Source: Podospora pseudoanserina (Eukaryota > Ascomycota > Sordariomycetes > Sordariales > Podosporaceae). Taken from it: a DNA stretch of 64,000 nt. How positions within the stretch are numbered: the stretch's first letter is position 1; every line of letters starts with the position of its first letter. This document shows, piece by piece, positions 12,415 through 23,165 of the stretch. The stretch is from contig NC_085925.1 in the NCBI RefSeq assembly GCF_035222485.1, positions 186,001-250,000 on the forward strand, in the 5' to 3' direction. The notes beneath the pieces are model-generated. The model was not told the DNA's origin. It saw nothing but the letters and a program-made list of their open reading frames with translations, and did no database searches. Both the position numbers and the translations under genes were made by a program.

Positions 12415-12441
12415 CTTCTTTTCTTTTCTTTTCTTTTCTTT
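12415..12441 (+). repeat. TTCTT pentanucleotide run
   Basis: A short TTCTT tandem run lies in the 186-base convergent spacer between the transporter and the membrane-protein gene, probably in transporter 3' UTR. It is a simple-sequence tract with no evident function. Confidence 0.7.
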
Positions 12442-12520
12442 ACCCACTTTGATACCTTGATAGACATTTTGCATAGACAGACATTCACATAATTAATTTC
12501 AATACTGTTCCTGTTGATCA

Positions 12521-13526
12521 CTATGCCTTCATAGGTGCAAGCTCCCTCCCCACAAGCCTCTCTGGGCTATCCTCACCCGAGCTGTAGACATCATCTGGCA
12601 TGGGGGGCGCAATGGAAGCGTCGCCCCTCTTGATTTCAATAATCGAAATGACGGGCAGCAGCAACATCAACATGCCCAACAGCTGGCCGAAGCTCCACGT
12701 CTTTTCCCCCTCATCAGACAACAGGACATCTGGTGTGCCAAACGCTTGGGAGAGGAGGTAGGCCCGCGTGGTGGCCCCGAAAGCAATGCCTGCCATGGCA
12801 ACAATGCCCATGGCTTGTACCACGCGAAAAGCGCGTGACTTTTGCCTCCTGCTCTGAAGATACCAGGTGGCAAGCCCAAAGATCAGGCAGTTCAAGGCTA
12901 CCACGACCACGGTAGCCACCACGTCCAGGCCGCCGAGTCTAGTCGTATCAGAAGGGCGAGTCCAAGCACATGCGATGGGCAGGGTATCCGGCAGATCTTT
13001 GATCTTGGCCTGCAGCAAAAAGACGCCGTACACGATGGAGAGGAGCAGGTTGAGGAACATCAAAAGCTGTCTCATCCATCTGAGCACCCAGTCTCTCTTG
13101 AAGTCGTTTACCAGAGACAACAGCGCGGCGTTGTGGGTGGCCATAGACAAAAGAGAGAGCATACAGATGATGAAGAAGTGATACGGGGAAAGCTGCCACG
13201 ACTTGACCAACCCGACAGACTGCAGGCCGATACCCACGAGAATCTGCTGATCAGAGTAGCCCGAGAGCAGCTTTCTTCGGACGATGGAGGGGTTCCGGAT
13301 ACACTTTCTTGGCCACCGAACATCGTGGAGAATGAGACTTGCAGCCATGCCTATGACAAGGAAGGCGGTAATTGTGGATGATAGCAAGACCTGGGGCCCA
13401 CGTTTTGTTAGCTAATTTGATTCAGCCAGGTAGTTGGACTCGACTTACACCAGCTCCCGCTACACCGGCATCGCTTGCAATGCTTTCTGGAATGACATTG
13501 CAACTTCTGCCTGCAAAAGCCGCCAT
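12521..13526 (-). CDS. Multi-pass integral membrane protein, unknown function
   Basis: Two exons (13526-13449 and 13390-12521) joined by a 58-nt GTAAGT..CAG intron give 315 aa. The short first exon encodes MAAFAGRSCNVIP and ends in VAGAG, continuing as VLLSSTITAFLVIG. Six or seven hydrophobic segments are visible: ITAFLVIGMAASLIL, FFIICMLSLLSMATHNAALL, LLMFLNLLLSIVYGVFLL, VVATVVVVALNCLIFGLATW, VQAMGIVAMAGIAFGATT and LLGMLMLLLPVISII. The acidic/proline-rich tail (PPMPDDVYSSGEDSPERL) is probably cytosolic. I do not recognise a named family. The topology would fit a small fungal 7TM protein, but no receptor motif is evident. It converges on the PDR transporter, which is suggestive but weak evidence for a shared role. 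Confidence 0.75.
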
Positions 13527-13980
13527 TTTGCTTTTCGGCGGTTTTTTTCGGTTTGTTTTTTTTATCTTTTTCGTTCTGTGGGTTGGTGAGGAGAAAAGGA
13601 AAAGGAAAAAGAAAAAGAGGATGGATACACAAGAGTTGCGAAGAGTGGCAATTTGCGAAAAAGAGCGGAGGTGAAAACAAGAATAAGGTTATTATATGCG
13701 TGCTGGGTGAAACAGATCGGCGGCCGACTGGTGTAAATGTAGATGCCAATCAAGTAGTGCGCCCCTTTGCGCATTGTTGCAGAAAAGGCCTGCTTGACAA
13801 AGGAGGCGGTTATAGCTGGCAAGCCAATAGGAAGGCTCCAATCTATATATAGGATGACGCAGATAAAAGAATTGATAACAATCAGTCCCATTGTGAGCAT
13901 TGCGAGCATTGTGAGCATTGTGAGCCGCCGACGACAAATCTATTTTATATCGCTACTTATTTTTGTAGACACGGACGGTT
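13527..13980. other. Intergenic spacer upstream of the membrane-protein gene
   Basis: Contains T-rich and A/G-rich tracts just upstream of the membrane-protein start (minus strand) and a small tandem repeat at 13892-13926. No coding frame is supported. Confidence 0.6.
13892..13926 (+). repeat. Short tandem repeat of TGTGAGCAT
   Basis: Four near-identical 9-base units (TGTGAGCAT, one with C for the third T) stand in tandem between two minus-strand genes. The array is too short to be a minisatellite of note, and no function is visible. Confidence 0.75.
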
Positions 13981-15594
13981 TCAAAGAAATTCGTTGATGG
14001 CCTCCCAGAAGTCGCTCGCCGCCTCGGACATGGGCAAATGCCCGGCGTTGGGAACAATCTTGAGCTCCGCCCCCATCTCGCCGAGATTGGCCTTGAAACC
14101 CTCCATAGCCTTAACCAGAGCGCCCTTGCCATCGCCATCGCCCACAACGAAGAGAGTGTTGACCTTGCATCCCTTCATTTCCTCTCTCATGTTGTAGCCC
14201 CAGAGTGCCTGGCAGCTGTACTTGAAGCCCTCGACGTTGTTTCCCGCCACCATGTCAGTCATCCACTTGGCAATCTCGGGCTTCTCAGTCATGGTGTGAG
14301 GATGGAACCATCTCTCCACCGTCACACCGGCTAGGTCCCGGATGTTCTTCTCAGCCACCACAATGCGGTCCTTCCAGGCAGCTGTGTTGGCATCAGAGCT
14401 GGCAACGTTGAAGTCGCAGGCCACGATCCTGTCCACCAGCTCGGGGTACTTGAGCGCAAACTTGAGCGTGGTGGCACCGCCCATAGAGACGCCGACCAAA
14501 GCATGCAGCTTTTCAATCCTGAGGCCCTTGAGAAGAGTCTGAAGGTCGTCGGCAAGCATGTCCAACGTCGCCGGAACAGGAGGCAAGGGAATCTCATGTC
14601 TGCCGCGGGTGTCATATCTCAGGATGCGCAAGTCGGGACGCGCAGCCTTCAGAATGGCCACCAACTCATCCCACATGTGGTAGTCCGTCAACAGAGAGTT
14701 GCTGAATGCCACGGTGGGGGCCTTGGGCGAGACGTTGCCCTCCAACCGGTAGCGGATCGTGAGCCCATCCTTGGCATACACATAGGCATTCACAGCCGCC
14801 GTATCCTTCCCAGGAACCGTCTCAATCTTGCCGTCTTCCCACTTGAAACCCTTGCTCTCGGGGAGCTTGCTCAGTGTCTCCAGTTCTCTTGGGCCCGGTC
14901 CAAACACGTAGAACAGCTCATACGTCCGCCTGTGCTTGGCCGTGATCCACTTGTCAAACACCTCAGTCCGCCACTTGGTGTCCATGGACGCCTTGTGCTC
15001 CTCCCCTCCCAGCCCATTCACCTTTTCATATTCATGCAGCGTCACAATTCTGACCTTGTCACCTCCCTCGATCAAGGAGGGAGTCCGGCAAACCCTGCTC
15101 CTCAGCCAGCCCGGAATCTTGCTCAACATGGGAATGTGCTCCTCCTGGTACCACTTGGTGATCTCCTTCTCCCCTTGCTCCCCGCCCTTGACTTCAACCT
15201 CGACGGCGATCAAGACCTGTCCCTCGGCCTCCCGATCGCTCAAGTCCTCAATCTTGGTGAAGCCCTCCTTGGCCTGTTCTCCCAGCAGGTCGAAAAATCT
15301 CCTGTCGACGTCCACTTGGCCAATGGTCTCGCCTTCCCGCTTGGTTCTGTTCCCCCTCAGCTGCGTGTAGACGGGTGTTTCCAAATGGCGCATTTCGGTG
15401 ACGTCGTAAATGGCCAGGAACTCGGGCTTCAGAGAGTCGGTGGCCCGGTAGCGGAAACCATTCGGGAAAATATGCGGCAGCCGGAGCCGGGTCGGGCCGT
15501 GCTCGTTTTGGTACCACTCATGGAACTGGTTGAGGAACTCCTCGTCGTGGCGACGAGGCTCCATGGTGACGTACAAGAGGCCGGGATTGGACAT
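13981..15594 (-). CDS. Tandem EthD-like dimeric barrel domains fused to an alpha/beta hydrolase
   Basis: Single exon, 537 aa from the ATG at 15594; the frame is open slightly upstream, but MSNPGLLYV starts the first barrel strand. The N-terminal about 210 residues contain two related units, each with a strand, then a W-Y-Q-x-E-H-x-P motif (WYQNEHGP near residue 27, WYQEEHIP near 150). These resemble the dimeric alpha-beta barrel/EthD superfamily. The C-terminal about 270 residues are an alpha/beta hydrolase close to 3-oxoadipate enol-lactonases: nucleophile elbow GVSMGGATT with Ser370, an acid candidate in VVGDGDG, and His519 in NAGHLPMSE. The whole triad therefore looks present. The substrate is unknown; lactone or ester hydrolysis of an aromatic or polyketide product is a family-based guess. 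The next minus-strand gene lies 0.7 kb upstream, too far to imply co-transcription. Confidence 0.85.
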   Translation of the reverse strand: MSNPGLLYVTMEPRRHDEEFLNQFHEWYQNEHGPTRLRLPHIFPNGFRYRATDSLKPEFLAIYDVTEMRHLETPVYTQLRGNRTKREGETIGQVDVDRRFFDLLGEQAKEGFTKIEDLSDREAEGQVLIAVEVEVKGGEQGEKEITKWYQEEHIPMLSKIPGWLRSRVCRTPSLIEGGDKVRIVTLHEYEKVNGLGGEEHKASMDTKWRTEVFDKWITAKHRRTYELFYVFGPGPRELETLSKLPESKGFKWEDGKIETVPGKDTAAVNAYVYAKDGLTIRYRLEGNVSPKAPTVAFSNSLLTDYHMWDELVAILKAARPDLRILRYDTRGRHEIPLPPVPATLDMLADDLQTLLKGLRIEKLHALVGVSMGGATTLKFALKYPELVDRIVACDFNVASSDANTAAWKDRIVVAEKNIRDLAGVTVERWFHPHTMTEKPEIAKWMTDMVAGNNVEGFKYSCQALWGYNMREEMKGCKVNTLFVVGDGDGKGALVKAMEGFKANLGEMGAELKIVPNAGHLPMSEAASDFWEAINEFL

Positions 15595-16301
15595 TTTGTC
15601 TGTTGAAAATGCAGAACAACAAGTGAGGTGATGCTGACGGTGCAAAGTTGAATTGAAAAGGACGATCGATATATGTCAGTCACCAAATGCTTAAAGTATG
15701 TGCCAAGCGTGACGTTGACCCGACTCAATCACATCCTCGCTCACTCACAGTTTCGGCAGTCAAAACGGAACGCGAACAGAGAAAGTGGAGTTTGCTGCTC
15801 TCGGCTCTTGTTCCCGGGGTTCCAAAAAATACTGAGGCAAAGCGTTTTTCCGCTGCAGCTGTTTTTGCACTTGGGTGGGTGGGGCTGCAGCTTCCAGGAT
15901 GACTGACGGCCAAGTGCCTTGAGGAAAAAAGAAAAGGGTTTGAAAAGGGGGTTGATGATAAGAAATGGCCATTTTGTTTTACGCTTACTTCTGTATGACC
16001 TCAGAATACACTAGACTACAATCATATGACCCAATGGATGTTGATATCCACGACTGACCAACCGACCGGGGCTTTTGTCTGCCCCATTGTGTTTTGTTTG
16101 CCAAACCCGATGCTCGCAGCCCTATGCTTCCATTCCCGGCTGCCCCAATGTTGAAGATGCAAAGCCCTCGAACCAACCCAGGCACCTAGTTGGCTCAACC
16201 GTGAGTTCAAAAACCAAAAATGGCCCCGTCAGTACGCCTGCTCGATCCCACCTTCCCTTGCATTGTGTACACTGTTAAAAAAGCACACGCCGTGCACCAT
16301 C
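15595..16301. other. Intergenic spacer
   Basis: Holds the promoter side of the hydrolase-fusion gene and the 3' side of the MetE-like gene, both on the minus strand. No frame here has coding character and I see no repeat or RNA gene. Confidence 0.55.
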
Positions 16302-17630
16302 TTACGCTTCTCCCCAAATCTCATCAGCAATCTGGCGAACAAGTGCCAACTTCTTCTTCTCGTCCTCCTCGCTGAGGGGGTAGCCTGTCTCATGGGTACT
16401 GAAGCCGCACTGAGGGCTCAGGGCAATGCGCTTAAGAGCCTCCTCACGTGTCTGTCCACTGCCTGCAGCCACGAAGTCGGCGGCCTTGTAGATGCGCTTT
16501 TTGATTTCCTCCTTATCTTCCAGATCACGCAGCTTGGTGCTGATGGCACCAATGACCACATGTCGATCCTTGGGGAGGTACTTCAGAGGCTCAAACCCGC
16601 CAGCACGTTCGGTGTCGTACTCGAGGTAAAAAGTGTTGACCTTGAGATCGGTGAACAACTTCTGGGCAATGATATCATAGGCGCCCTCGGCAAAGTGGCG
16701 GCCGCCAATAAAGTTGCCTCGGCAGAGATGCACACCGGTGTGAAAGTCAGCGGGGAGCTTGCTGATGGAGTCGTTGTAGAGCTTGATGTAAGCGTCCAAA
16801 AGATCATCCACCGTGCCAATGTTGTCCTTGTCCTCCTCCCATCCTTGACGGAACTTGTCGGAGCAAAAGTCTACATACATCCCAGCATTGTTAGTCTTTG
16901 GGCATGTGTCGAAGACTGGAGGGAAACTCACAAGCAAGGCCAGGGTCGTCAAACTGGACATTTCTGAGGCCAGCCTTGTACAGAACACCAAGCTCGGCCT
17001 GGTACACCTTTGCAACGTCATCAAAGTACTCGGCATCGTTAGCGTACGCCTCTTTGGTGTAGGCTCGGCCTTGCTTATATCTCATGTGGAACCTGAACAC
17101 GTCTGTCAGTCGTCCATTTCCTAGTAACACCAACGCACCCCAAAAGAAACTTACCAGGCAGGAGTGATCATTGTGAGCTTGATGTTGCCCCACTCGCTCT
17201 CGGGCACAAACTTTTGGACCAGGCGGAGCTCATGGAGGTTAGAGACCGACTTTGCTGGGTTGTAAGACAGCTTTGAGCCGGCAATGACCGAGTCTCCCGG
17301 CATGACCTTGCGGTCTCGCTCGATCAAGCTGACGACGTCTGGGTGATAGAGACGGAACATGGATGCCTCGGCGTCCTGCAGACGGATAGTGCCCTCAAAC
17401 TCGTCCCACATGAGACCCCAAAACCTAGTGCGGTTGTATTCACCACTCGTGACAGCCTTGAAGCCAAGGTCTTGCTGAAGCTTGACCACATGCCCGACCG
17501 CCTTCTCCTCGACGGCAGGAAGGCCAGCCTGCTCCTCACTGAGCCCCTTCTCGCGGATGGCCTCTCGCACGTCGAGGAGCTCCTGAGGCCGCAGGAGCGA
17601 GCCCATATGTTCTGCACGGAAAGGCGCCAT
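16302..17630 (-). CDS. Stand-alone MetE C-terminal-like (cobalamin-independent methionine synthase family) protein
   Basis: Three exons (17630-17155, 17092-16932, 16870-16302) with 62- and 61-nt introns give 401 aa. Splicing restores TPAW-FHMRYKQGRAYTKEAY and DDPGLA-YFCSDKFRQGW in phase. The protein corresponds to one catalytic barrel of cobalamin-independent methionine synthase and is about half the length of fungal Met6 (roughly 770 aa). Likely zinc ligands are all visible: His260 and Cys262 in GVHLCRGNF, Glu296 in FYLEYDTER and Cys367 in SPQCGFSTHE. N-terminal AEHMGSLLRP is also typical of this subfamily, which includes bacterial YxjG/YxjH-type proteins. It probably transfers a methyl group to a thiol, but the donor and acceptor cannot be inferred. 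Housekeeping methionine synthesis is unlikely to depend on it. Predicted cytosolic, with no targeting signal seen. Confidence 0.9.
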
Positions 17631-18896
17631 GTTACTGTGTCTGTGAGGGCTGGCTGAGAAGTAGTTCCTGGGACGCTTCGGGGTTCACTAAAAAACACAA
17701 AAGGAGAGGGAAGGAGAAGAGGGAGGGGAAACCAGGAGGCTGTGAAGGAGGGGCGGGAAAGGTAGATGAGTGTGGATGGGAGCGGGGTTCATATGGTCAG
17801 ACTGTGACCTCCACTGGGGTTGATGGGTAGGGGAGGCGGATGATACAACAACGCGTGCATGGCTTCCGGCATATCCAATTCAGCCAGGCCGTGGCGCTTG
17901 TTTAACTGGCTGGCCTTTCCACAGCCCCCATCTTTCCCATGCGAGAAGGGCAGCCCGGCTGGGTGGAAGAAACCGAGGGCGGGGTTTGGAGTAGGTGGAA
18001 AGGCGGGGTGGAGATCAGGGGTGGGCTCTTTGCCCCAACTATTGCGGGCCATGATTGCAACCATTACGACTTCATGCTGAATCGGGATTGAATGGAAGAG
18101 CCGAGGGAGAGGGAAAGCAGAAGGGTGTGGTAATCGAGAGGTCGAGTTGCTGGTTCGTTGATCAGTTTTATAGCGTGTTTTGTGCCATGCTGGGATGTGC
18201 CAATGCTTTGGCAGCAGTCGTCAGTGGGAATGGGAATAACCTCAGTCAGAAGCATGCCATCACCAGTCAACATCTGATGAACGACCAGGTCACTATCAAC
18301 ACCAACAGAAAATTCCACTGCGGATGTCAAAAAAAAGCGCCGACTTGCATGAGCCAATGAGAGCAGCACAATACCACTTTTGGCCCACTGCTTCAAACAG
18401 ACAACCGAACTCCACGATCTCTTGTCTACGTGGAAGCACAGCCCCAAATACTTGCTGTAAAGAAGATGCCTCTCGACTATTTTCAAATTTCTCTCGCCTT
18501 GAAACTTTTCTGGATTAGATATCTTTAGATCCCTCTCAATTAAGTATCTTTGGATTTCTCTTATCCAACTTTAAAAGGCATAATGTTGTGTGTATTTGGC
18601 CCCATTAACTATCTTTCAGGGCCGTTATCCATCATATTGGTCTTCATTCTTTTGTTTGTGGCGTGGCGAAGGGATAGCAAAACCATCTGCTGTCGGCCTC
18701 AGTGCATATGCAGTTGCCTGGGAGGAGGAGCTGCACACTTGGACATCCAGTGAAAGCAAACAACTCGAGGTCATTGGGCCATGGGCAGCAGCTATCCGTG
18801 TAAAAGTTCGAGGTCGCAAGCCATTGCTGCTCAATGCATTTCTCATTTTCTCCCTTTCTTCTCATCTTTCATCTGCTCAGTGAACCAGCAATTGCA
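17631..18896. other. Divergent intergenic region
   Basis: Lies between the starts of the MetE-like gene (minus) and the RdRP gene (plus). A purine-rich stretch at 17700-17760 precedes the former. AT-rich sequence around 18480-18660 precedes the latter. No conserved coding frame or RNA gene is seen. Confidence 0.55.
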
Positions 18897-21800
18897 ATGG
18901 AGATCCATATACCAAACATTCCCGTGGATTTGACTTTCAAGTCATTTCAGCGCCTCATTGAACCAATCCTCAACAGCCTTGGTATTGTCGATTACCTTTG
19001 TGAAAAGACACGTAACAAAAGGTACGCCAACATCACATTTCTCGAGCCGAGTGATGGGAACCGCTTCCTATCAATCTATGGCCCTCACGGAAAGCCCTTG
19101 TCGATGCTGGGCCATGCTGTTCGCTGTCGGTTGAGCAACAAGGGACCCGATCAAACGACATTGAAGGTGATCAGGAATGCGATAGACGAACGTCAGAGAC
19201 GCAAGTCAAAGCCCCATGTCCAGCCCCGGCCAAAGTCAGAACCGCTCCAGGCTTCATGTCTAAGCTGTGGCTTGCACACATTCGTCGATGGAAGGTTCTC
19301 GTTTGTTTCGGAGTGGGATGCTCAGGAGGGCTGCTTGGTTCGCTTTACCAAGCGGCATCTCATCTTCAAACTGACAGATAGAGGCATCGATGTCCGCATC
19401 CCACGCAATGCCATCGTTCAACTGGTCTGGTCGGAGAGCGGCAGAGCGTCTGTTACCCTGTCACGACCACCTATTATCCTAGCCAAACGGTCGCCTGAGA
19501 AGTCAGACGTAATAGAGCTCGATGGCCTTGGTTCTATTCATCTTGATTTTAGCATATTCGCAGATATATTTTCTCGTCAACAGGCAAAGCCCGAGTCACG
19601 ACAGCGACTTACTGCTATTGACGATGGCCACAGCAATATTTCCGCATTTTGTCTCGTCTATCACTTCCAAATCACCGCAGCATCCATTGGCACACATGGC
19701 GCCGGCGAACACTTTCACAAAGAGATGTGGAACATTACAGAGAAGGAGCCCTATCAGGTCACGCGAGCTGGTATCAAATTCTATCATGCATCTGACCTCC
19801 CGAGGCTGGGCCGCTTTAGTGAAGCTCTGACTCGTCTCAACAACCAGCTTGACTCGTACACGACAAGTAATGACTTGCCATTCGGTATTTTATTTTTGCT
19901 CCAAGCTCTTGTCTATAACTGGTGTGTGGAACTGGCGCCGGCTATACGGTTGTGCACATAGGCAGTGACTGACATCTTGTAGTTATCTTCATCCAACAAC
20001 GGTGCAGGCCCTGGCTAGAGAACTTCTCGGCCGTTCCAACATCTCGATTGACGCCTTCAGGAAGCTTTTCGACTGGATCGACTACCCGGCACCTGAGAGC
20101 AATCCAAGACAGTTCGAAGTAGATGGGATCATGGAAAGCCTCGATGTCGCAGAAAGACAAGTCCACGAAGCCCAGCTCATGAGGGCGGAGCTGTTCAACG
20201 ACAATGAAAATTCGACACGCATCTGTCGGGTTTCAATCTCTCCCATGCGTATAACCCTCCACGGGCCAGAGCTGGAGACTAAAAATAGGATCCTCAGAAA
20301 ATTTGACGGCAAGGCCGACTTCTTTTTCCGAGTCCAACTCTGCGATGAGAACGGCGAGGATTTGCTCTTCAACCCCACCATCTCACTTGACACTGTTTAC
20401 AGTCGGTTCAAGTCAATACTATGCAAAGGAATTACAGTCGCCGGCAGGCAATACAAGTTTCTGGGCTTTTCCCACTCTTCGTTGAGAGCCCATTCACTGT
20501 GGTTCTCAGCCCCGTTCTACCACGAGGGTAAATTGCAAATCCCCGAACACATCATCGAGCAGCTGGGCGACTTTGCGCCCATTAGATCACCGGCTCGCTG
20601 TGCTGCTAGGATTGGTCAAGCGTTTACTGAAACGCCATACTCCGTGTCCCTTGTAGACAATGGGGTCCAAACAAGCGAAATCCAGGATGTGGAAAGAAAT
20701 GGCAGGGTGTTTTCCGACGGGGTGGGGGTGCTTTCACCCCAGGCAGCAGAGGCAATCCATGATGCTATCCCTGAATCCAAGGGCAAGCCGACCTGTTTCC
20801 AGATCCGATGGGCCGGGGCCAAAGGAATGCTTTCTCTGGACACGGAGCTCGAGGGCAGTCAGATCTGTATCCGGCCGTCCATGAAAAAGTTCGAGTCACC
20901 CGACGAAGCAAACCTGGACATCTGCGACATGGCTTCCAAGCCAATACCAATGATGCTGAACTGCCAAATGATCAAGATACTGGAAGATATGGACGCACCA
21001 CCCTGGTGGTTTTTGGAGCTGCAGAGAAAGGAAGTCAACCATCTACGTGCCATCACGAGGACCGTTTCCAGTACGGCCAGCTTCCTGACCATGAAGGACA
21101 TCGGGGAGAGCATTCGTCTCCCACACCTCCTCCGGCAGACCGAGGCCATGGGGGTTGACTACCGCCAAGATCCGTTTCTTCGCAGTGTGGTGGAGATGGC
21201 CCTGCTGAAGGAGATCAAGTTGATCAAACACAAGGCACGCATCCCTGTCCCCAAAGGTATCACTCTGTTTGGTGTCATGGATGAGACGGGTTTTTTGCAG
21301 GAAGGCCAGGTGTATGTGAGCTTTGACACCATGCAAGGTCGGTACCACGAGCCTCCAGAGTGTCAAAAGGTTGTAATAACCAGATCCCCGGCACTGCACC
21401 CCGGCGACATCCAGCTCGCCCACCACGTCATCCCTCCCGAAGGCCATCCTCTCCTGGAGCTACGCAACTGTGTCGTGTTCAGCCAGCGGGGGGGCAGAGA
21501 TCTGCCCAGCATGCTCTCGGGGGGAGACCTCGACGGGGATATCTACAACATAATCTGGGATGAGGCAATTGTGAGCCAAGTCAGGTCATTTTCACCAGCC
21601 GACTACCCACGCCTACCGATCGTGGAGCTTAGCAGAAAGGTGGAAGCAGCTGATATGATTGATTTCTTTGTCGACTTTATCAGCCAGGATTGCTTGGGGG
21701 TGATCGCAACACGGCACATGATACTTGCAGACCTCGCACCGCAAGGCACGCGTGATAGCGACTGCGTTAAACTGGCCGAACTCCATTCCCAGGCCGTGGA

Positions 21801-22705
21801 CTTTTCCAAGACGGGGAGGGCGGTCAATCTTCGCGAGCTTCCCAAAACCCCCAAACAAGGACGACCTCATTTGTGCGTGCATCACCAAAACTGTCTCGAT
21901 GTCTGCCTACATGAACAGGTTGTGCTGACGTGTATCTCAGTCTTGCCGCAGGGTCCCAAGTGCTCGTCCAAGAAAAAGTAGATGTTGAGTTGCTTGATGA
22001 ACAGGGAGGTGATGAGGATGATGACGACGACGAGGCCGATCAGGATGGGCCGCGTCATAGCTATTACCGCAGTGACAAGATCCTAGGGCAATTATACGAT
22101 GCCGTCGACGAGGAAAAGATATGGCACCAAGACATACAACTGCCACGTTTGAGCCCCAATGACAATGCATTCTGGCGCCAGATGCTGGTGGTCCTGGAAC
22201 AGCGCGTGGCAGCGGCTTCAAAGGTCAACTGCATGTGGCGGAACCGCTTGGACGAGGCGCATGGAGTTCGCCATACGTCAGTATTTTTCTTCCCTGCGTA
22301 CATGATATGCTAACTGATTTCTACAGGTATGAGGATGCCATGTACGACATCATGGTGAATTATTCCGACTATCCATTCAAGCCCCTTCGTGAGACGGAAG
22401 TGTTTTCGGGATTTATTGTCAGCAAGACCGGGCCTGCAAGCCGCCGCCAACGCGACAGGTCCATCAAGATGAAGGACGAGTTTGAGCGTGTGTCCAAGTT
22501 GGTTATGACGACCATGCACAAAGGGCCTGGTGCCCTGGAGCTGTGTCTGGCGTGTGTGCACGCTGGACTGGTGGTAAAGGAACCTCGAGGTAGGCAAGCC
22601 TGGCACCGAGGCTCATCTGATGATATCGTGAGCTTTCGGATTGTGGCGGTGTCGGCGTTGCTACAAGAGCTCAACGCCCTTGAGAGCAATGATTGTTTAG
22701 TTTGA
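18897..22705 (+). CDS. Cellular RNA-dependent RNA polymerase, SAD-1/Rdp1-like
   Basis: Four exons (18897-19921, 19983-21872, 21941-22276, 22327-22705) with introns of 61, 68 and 50 nt give 1209 aa. The splices restore NWCYLHPTTVQA, RPHFLAAGSQVLVQEK and VRHTYEDAMYDIM. The catalytic loop MLSGGDLDGDIYNIIWD places the metal-binding DLDGD at residues 857-861. Other RdRP-family segments are seen upstream (VPKGITLFGVMDETGFL, VFSQRGGRDLPS). The N-terminus (MEIHIPNIPVDLTFKSF) resembles the RRM-like start of SAD-1/Rdp1-type enzymes; QDE-1-type enzymes carry DYDGD. Such polymerases copy aberrant or unpaired RNA into dsRNA for Dicer, in quelling or meiotic silencing. Which paralogue this is needs a tree. 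An in-frame ATG at 18834 would add a 21-residue hydrophobic leader; 18897 has the better context. No catalytic residue is missing. Confidence 0.93.
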
Positions 22706-23165
22706 TATATTCCGCGAGTTAAAGTAGGTAGTCTGTTCTTTTCAAATACAAGTTTGGAAAACAACTCAGCAGCACCGTGATATTATCATCTAAAGTCGGA
22801 CAGAATTCATGGGGTGATAGGTTCAAAGGCCGGAAGCATAATTATATTCTTATAGAAATAGCTGTCCCATCCATGGGGGTTTCATATTCATGCTCGTCAT
22901 GAAAACATTTCGATCCGTTGGCTTCATATCACTCAGATGAAAGCCTATGCTCCACACTTGGAGGGTATGTCCACGCAACCGACCACAGCATGAGCTTATA
23001 AATGGCTCTTTTGAACAATCCAGCGTTTGGCTTTTTTCTTGGTGTCAGATCTGGGGTCGAAAACACAATCACGACATTGCCCATGACGTTGAATAATCGA
23101 AACACTCTGGAGTGTCACTCACCATTAGCAAACCAAGCTGTTTTCAGGGTTGGTGGGATCAAAAC
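22706..23165. other. Convergent spacer
   Basis: AT-rich 3' flanks of the RdRP gene (plus) and the F-box gene (minus). No gene, repeat or RNA structure is evident. Confidence 0.6.

Noticed and set aside
13892-13926. CRISPR-like or satellite array
   Set aside because: Only four 9-base units without spacers in a eukaryotic context; simple tandem repeat.
14503-15606. 367-codon plus-strand frame opposite the hydrolase fusion
   Set aside because: Shadow of the minus-strand enzyme, whose motifs (WYQxEHxP, GVSMGG) are unambiguous.
18834-18896. Upstream in-frame ATG giving the RdRP a hydrophobic leader
   Set aside because: A secretion-like leader makes no sense for a nuclear/cytosolic polymerase, and the ATG at 18897 has a better context and the expected N-terminus.
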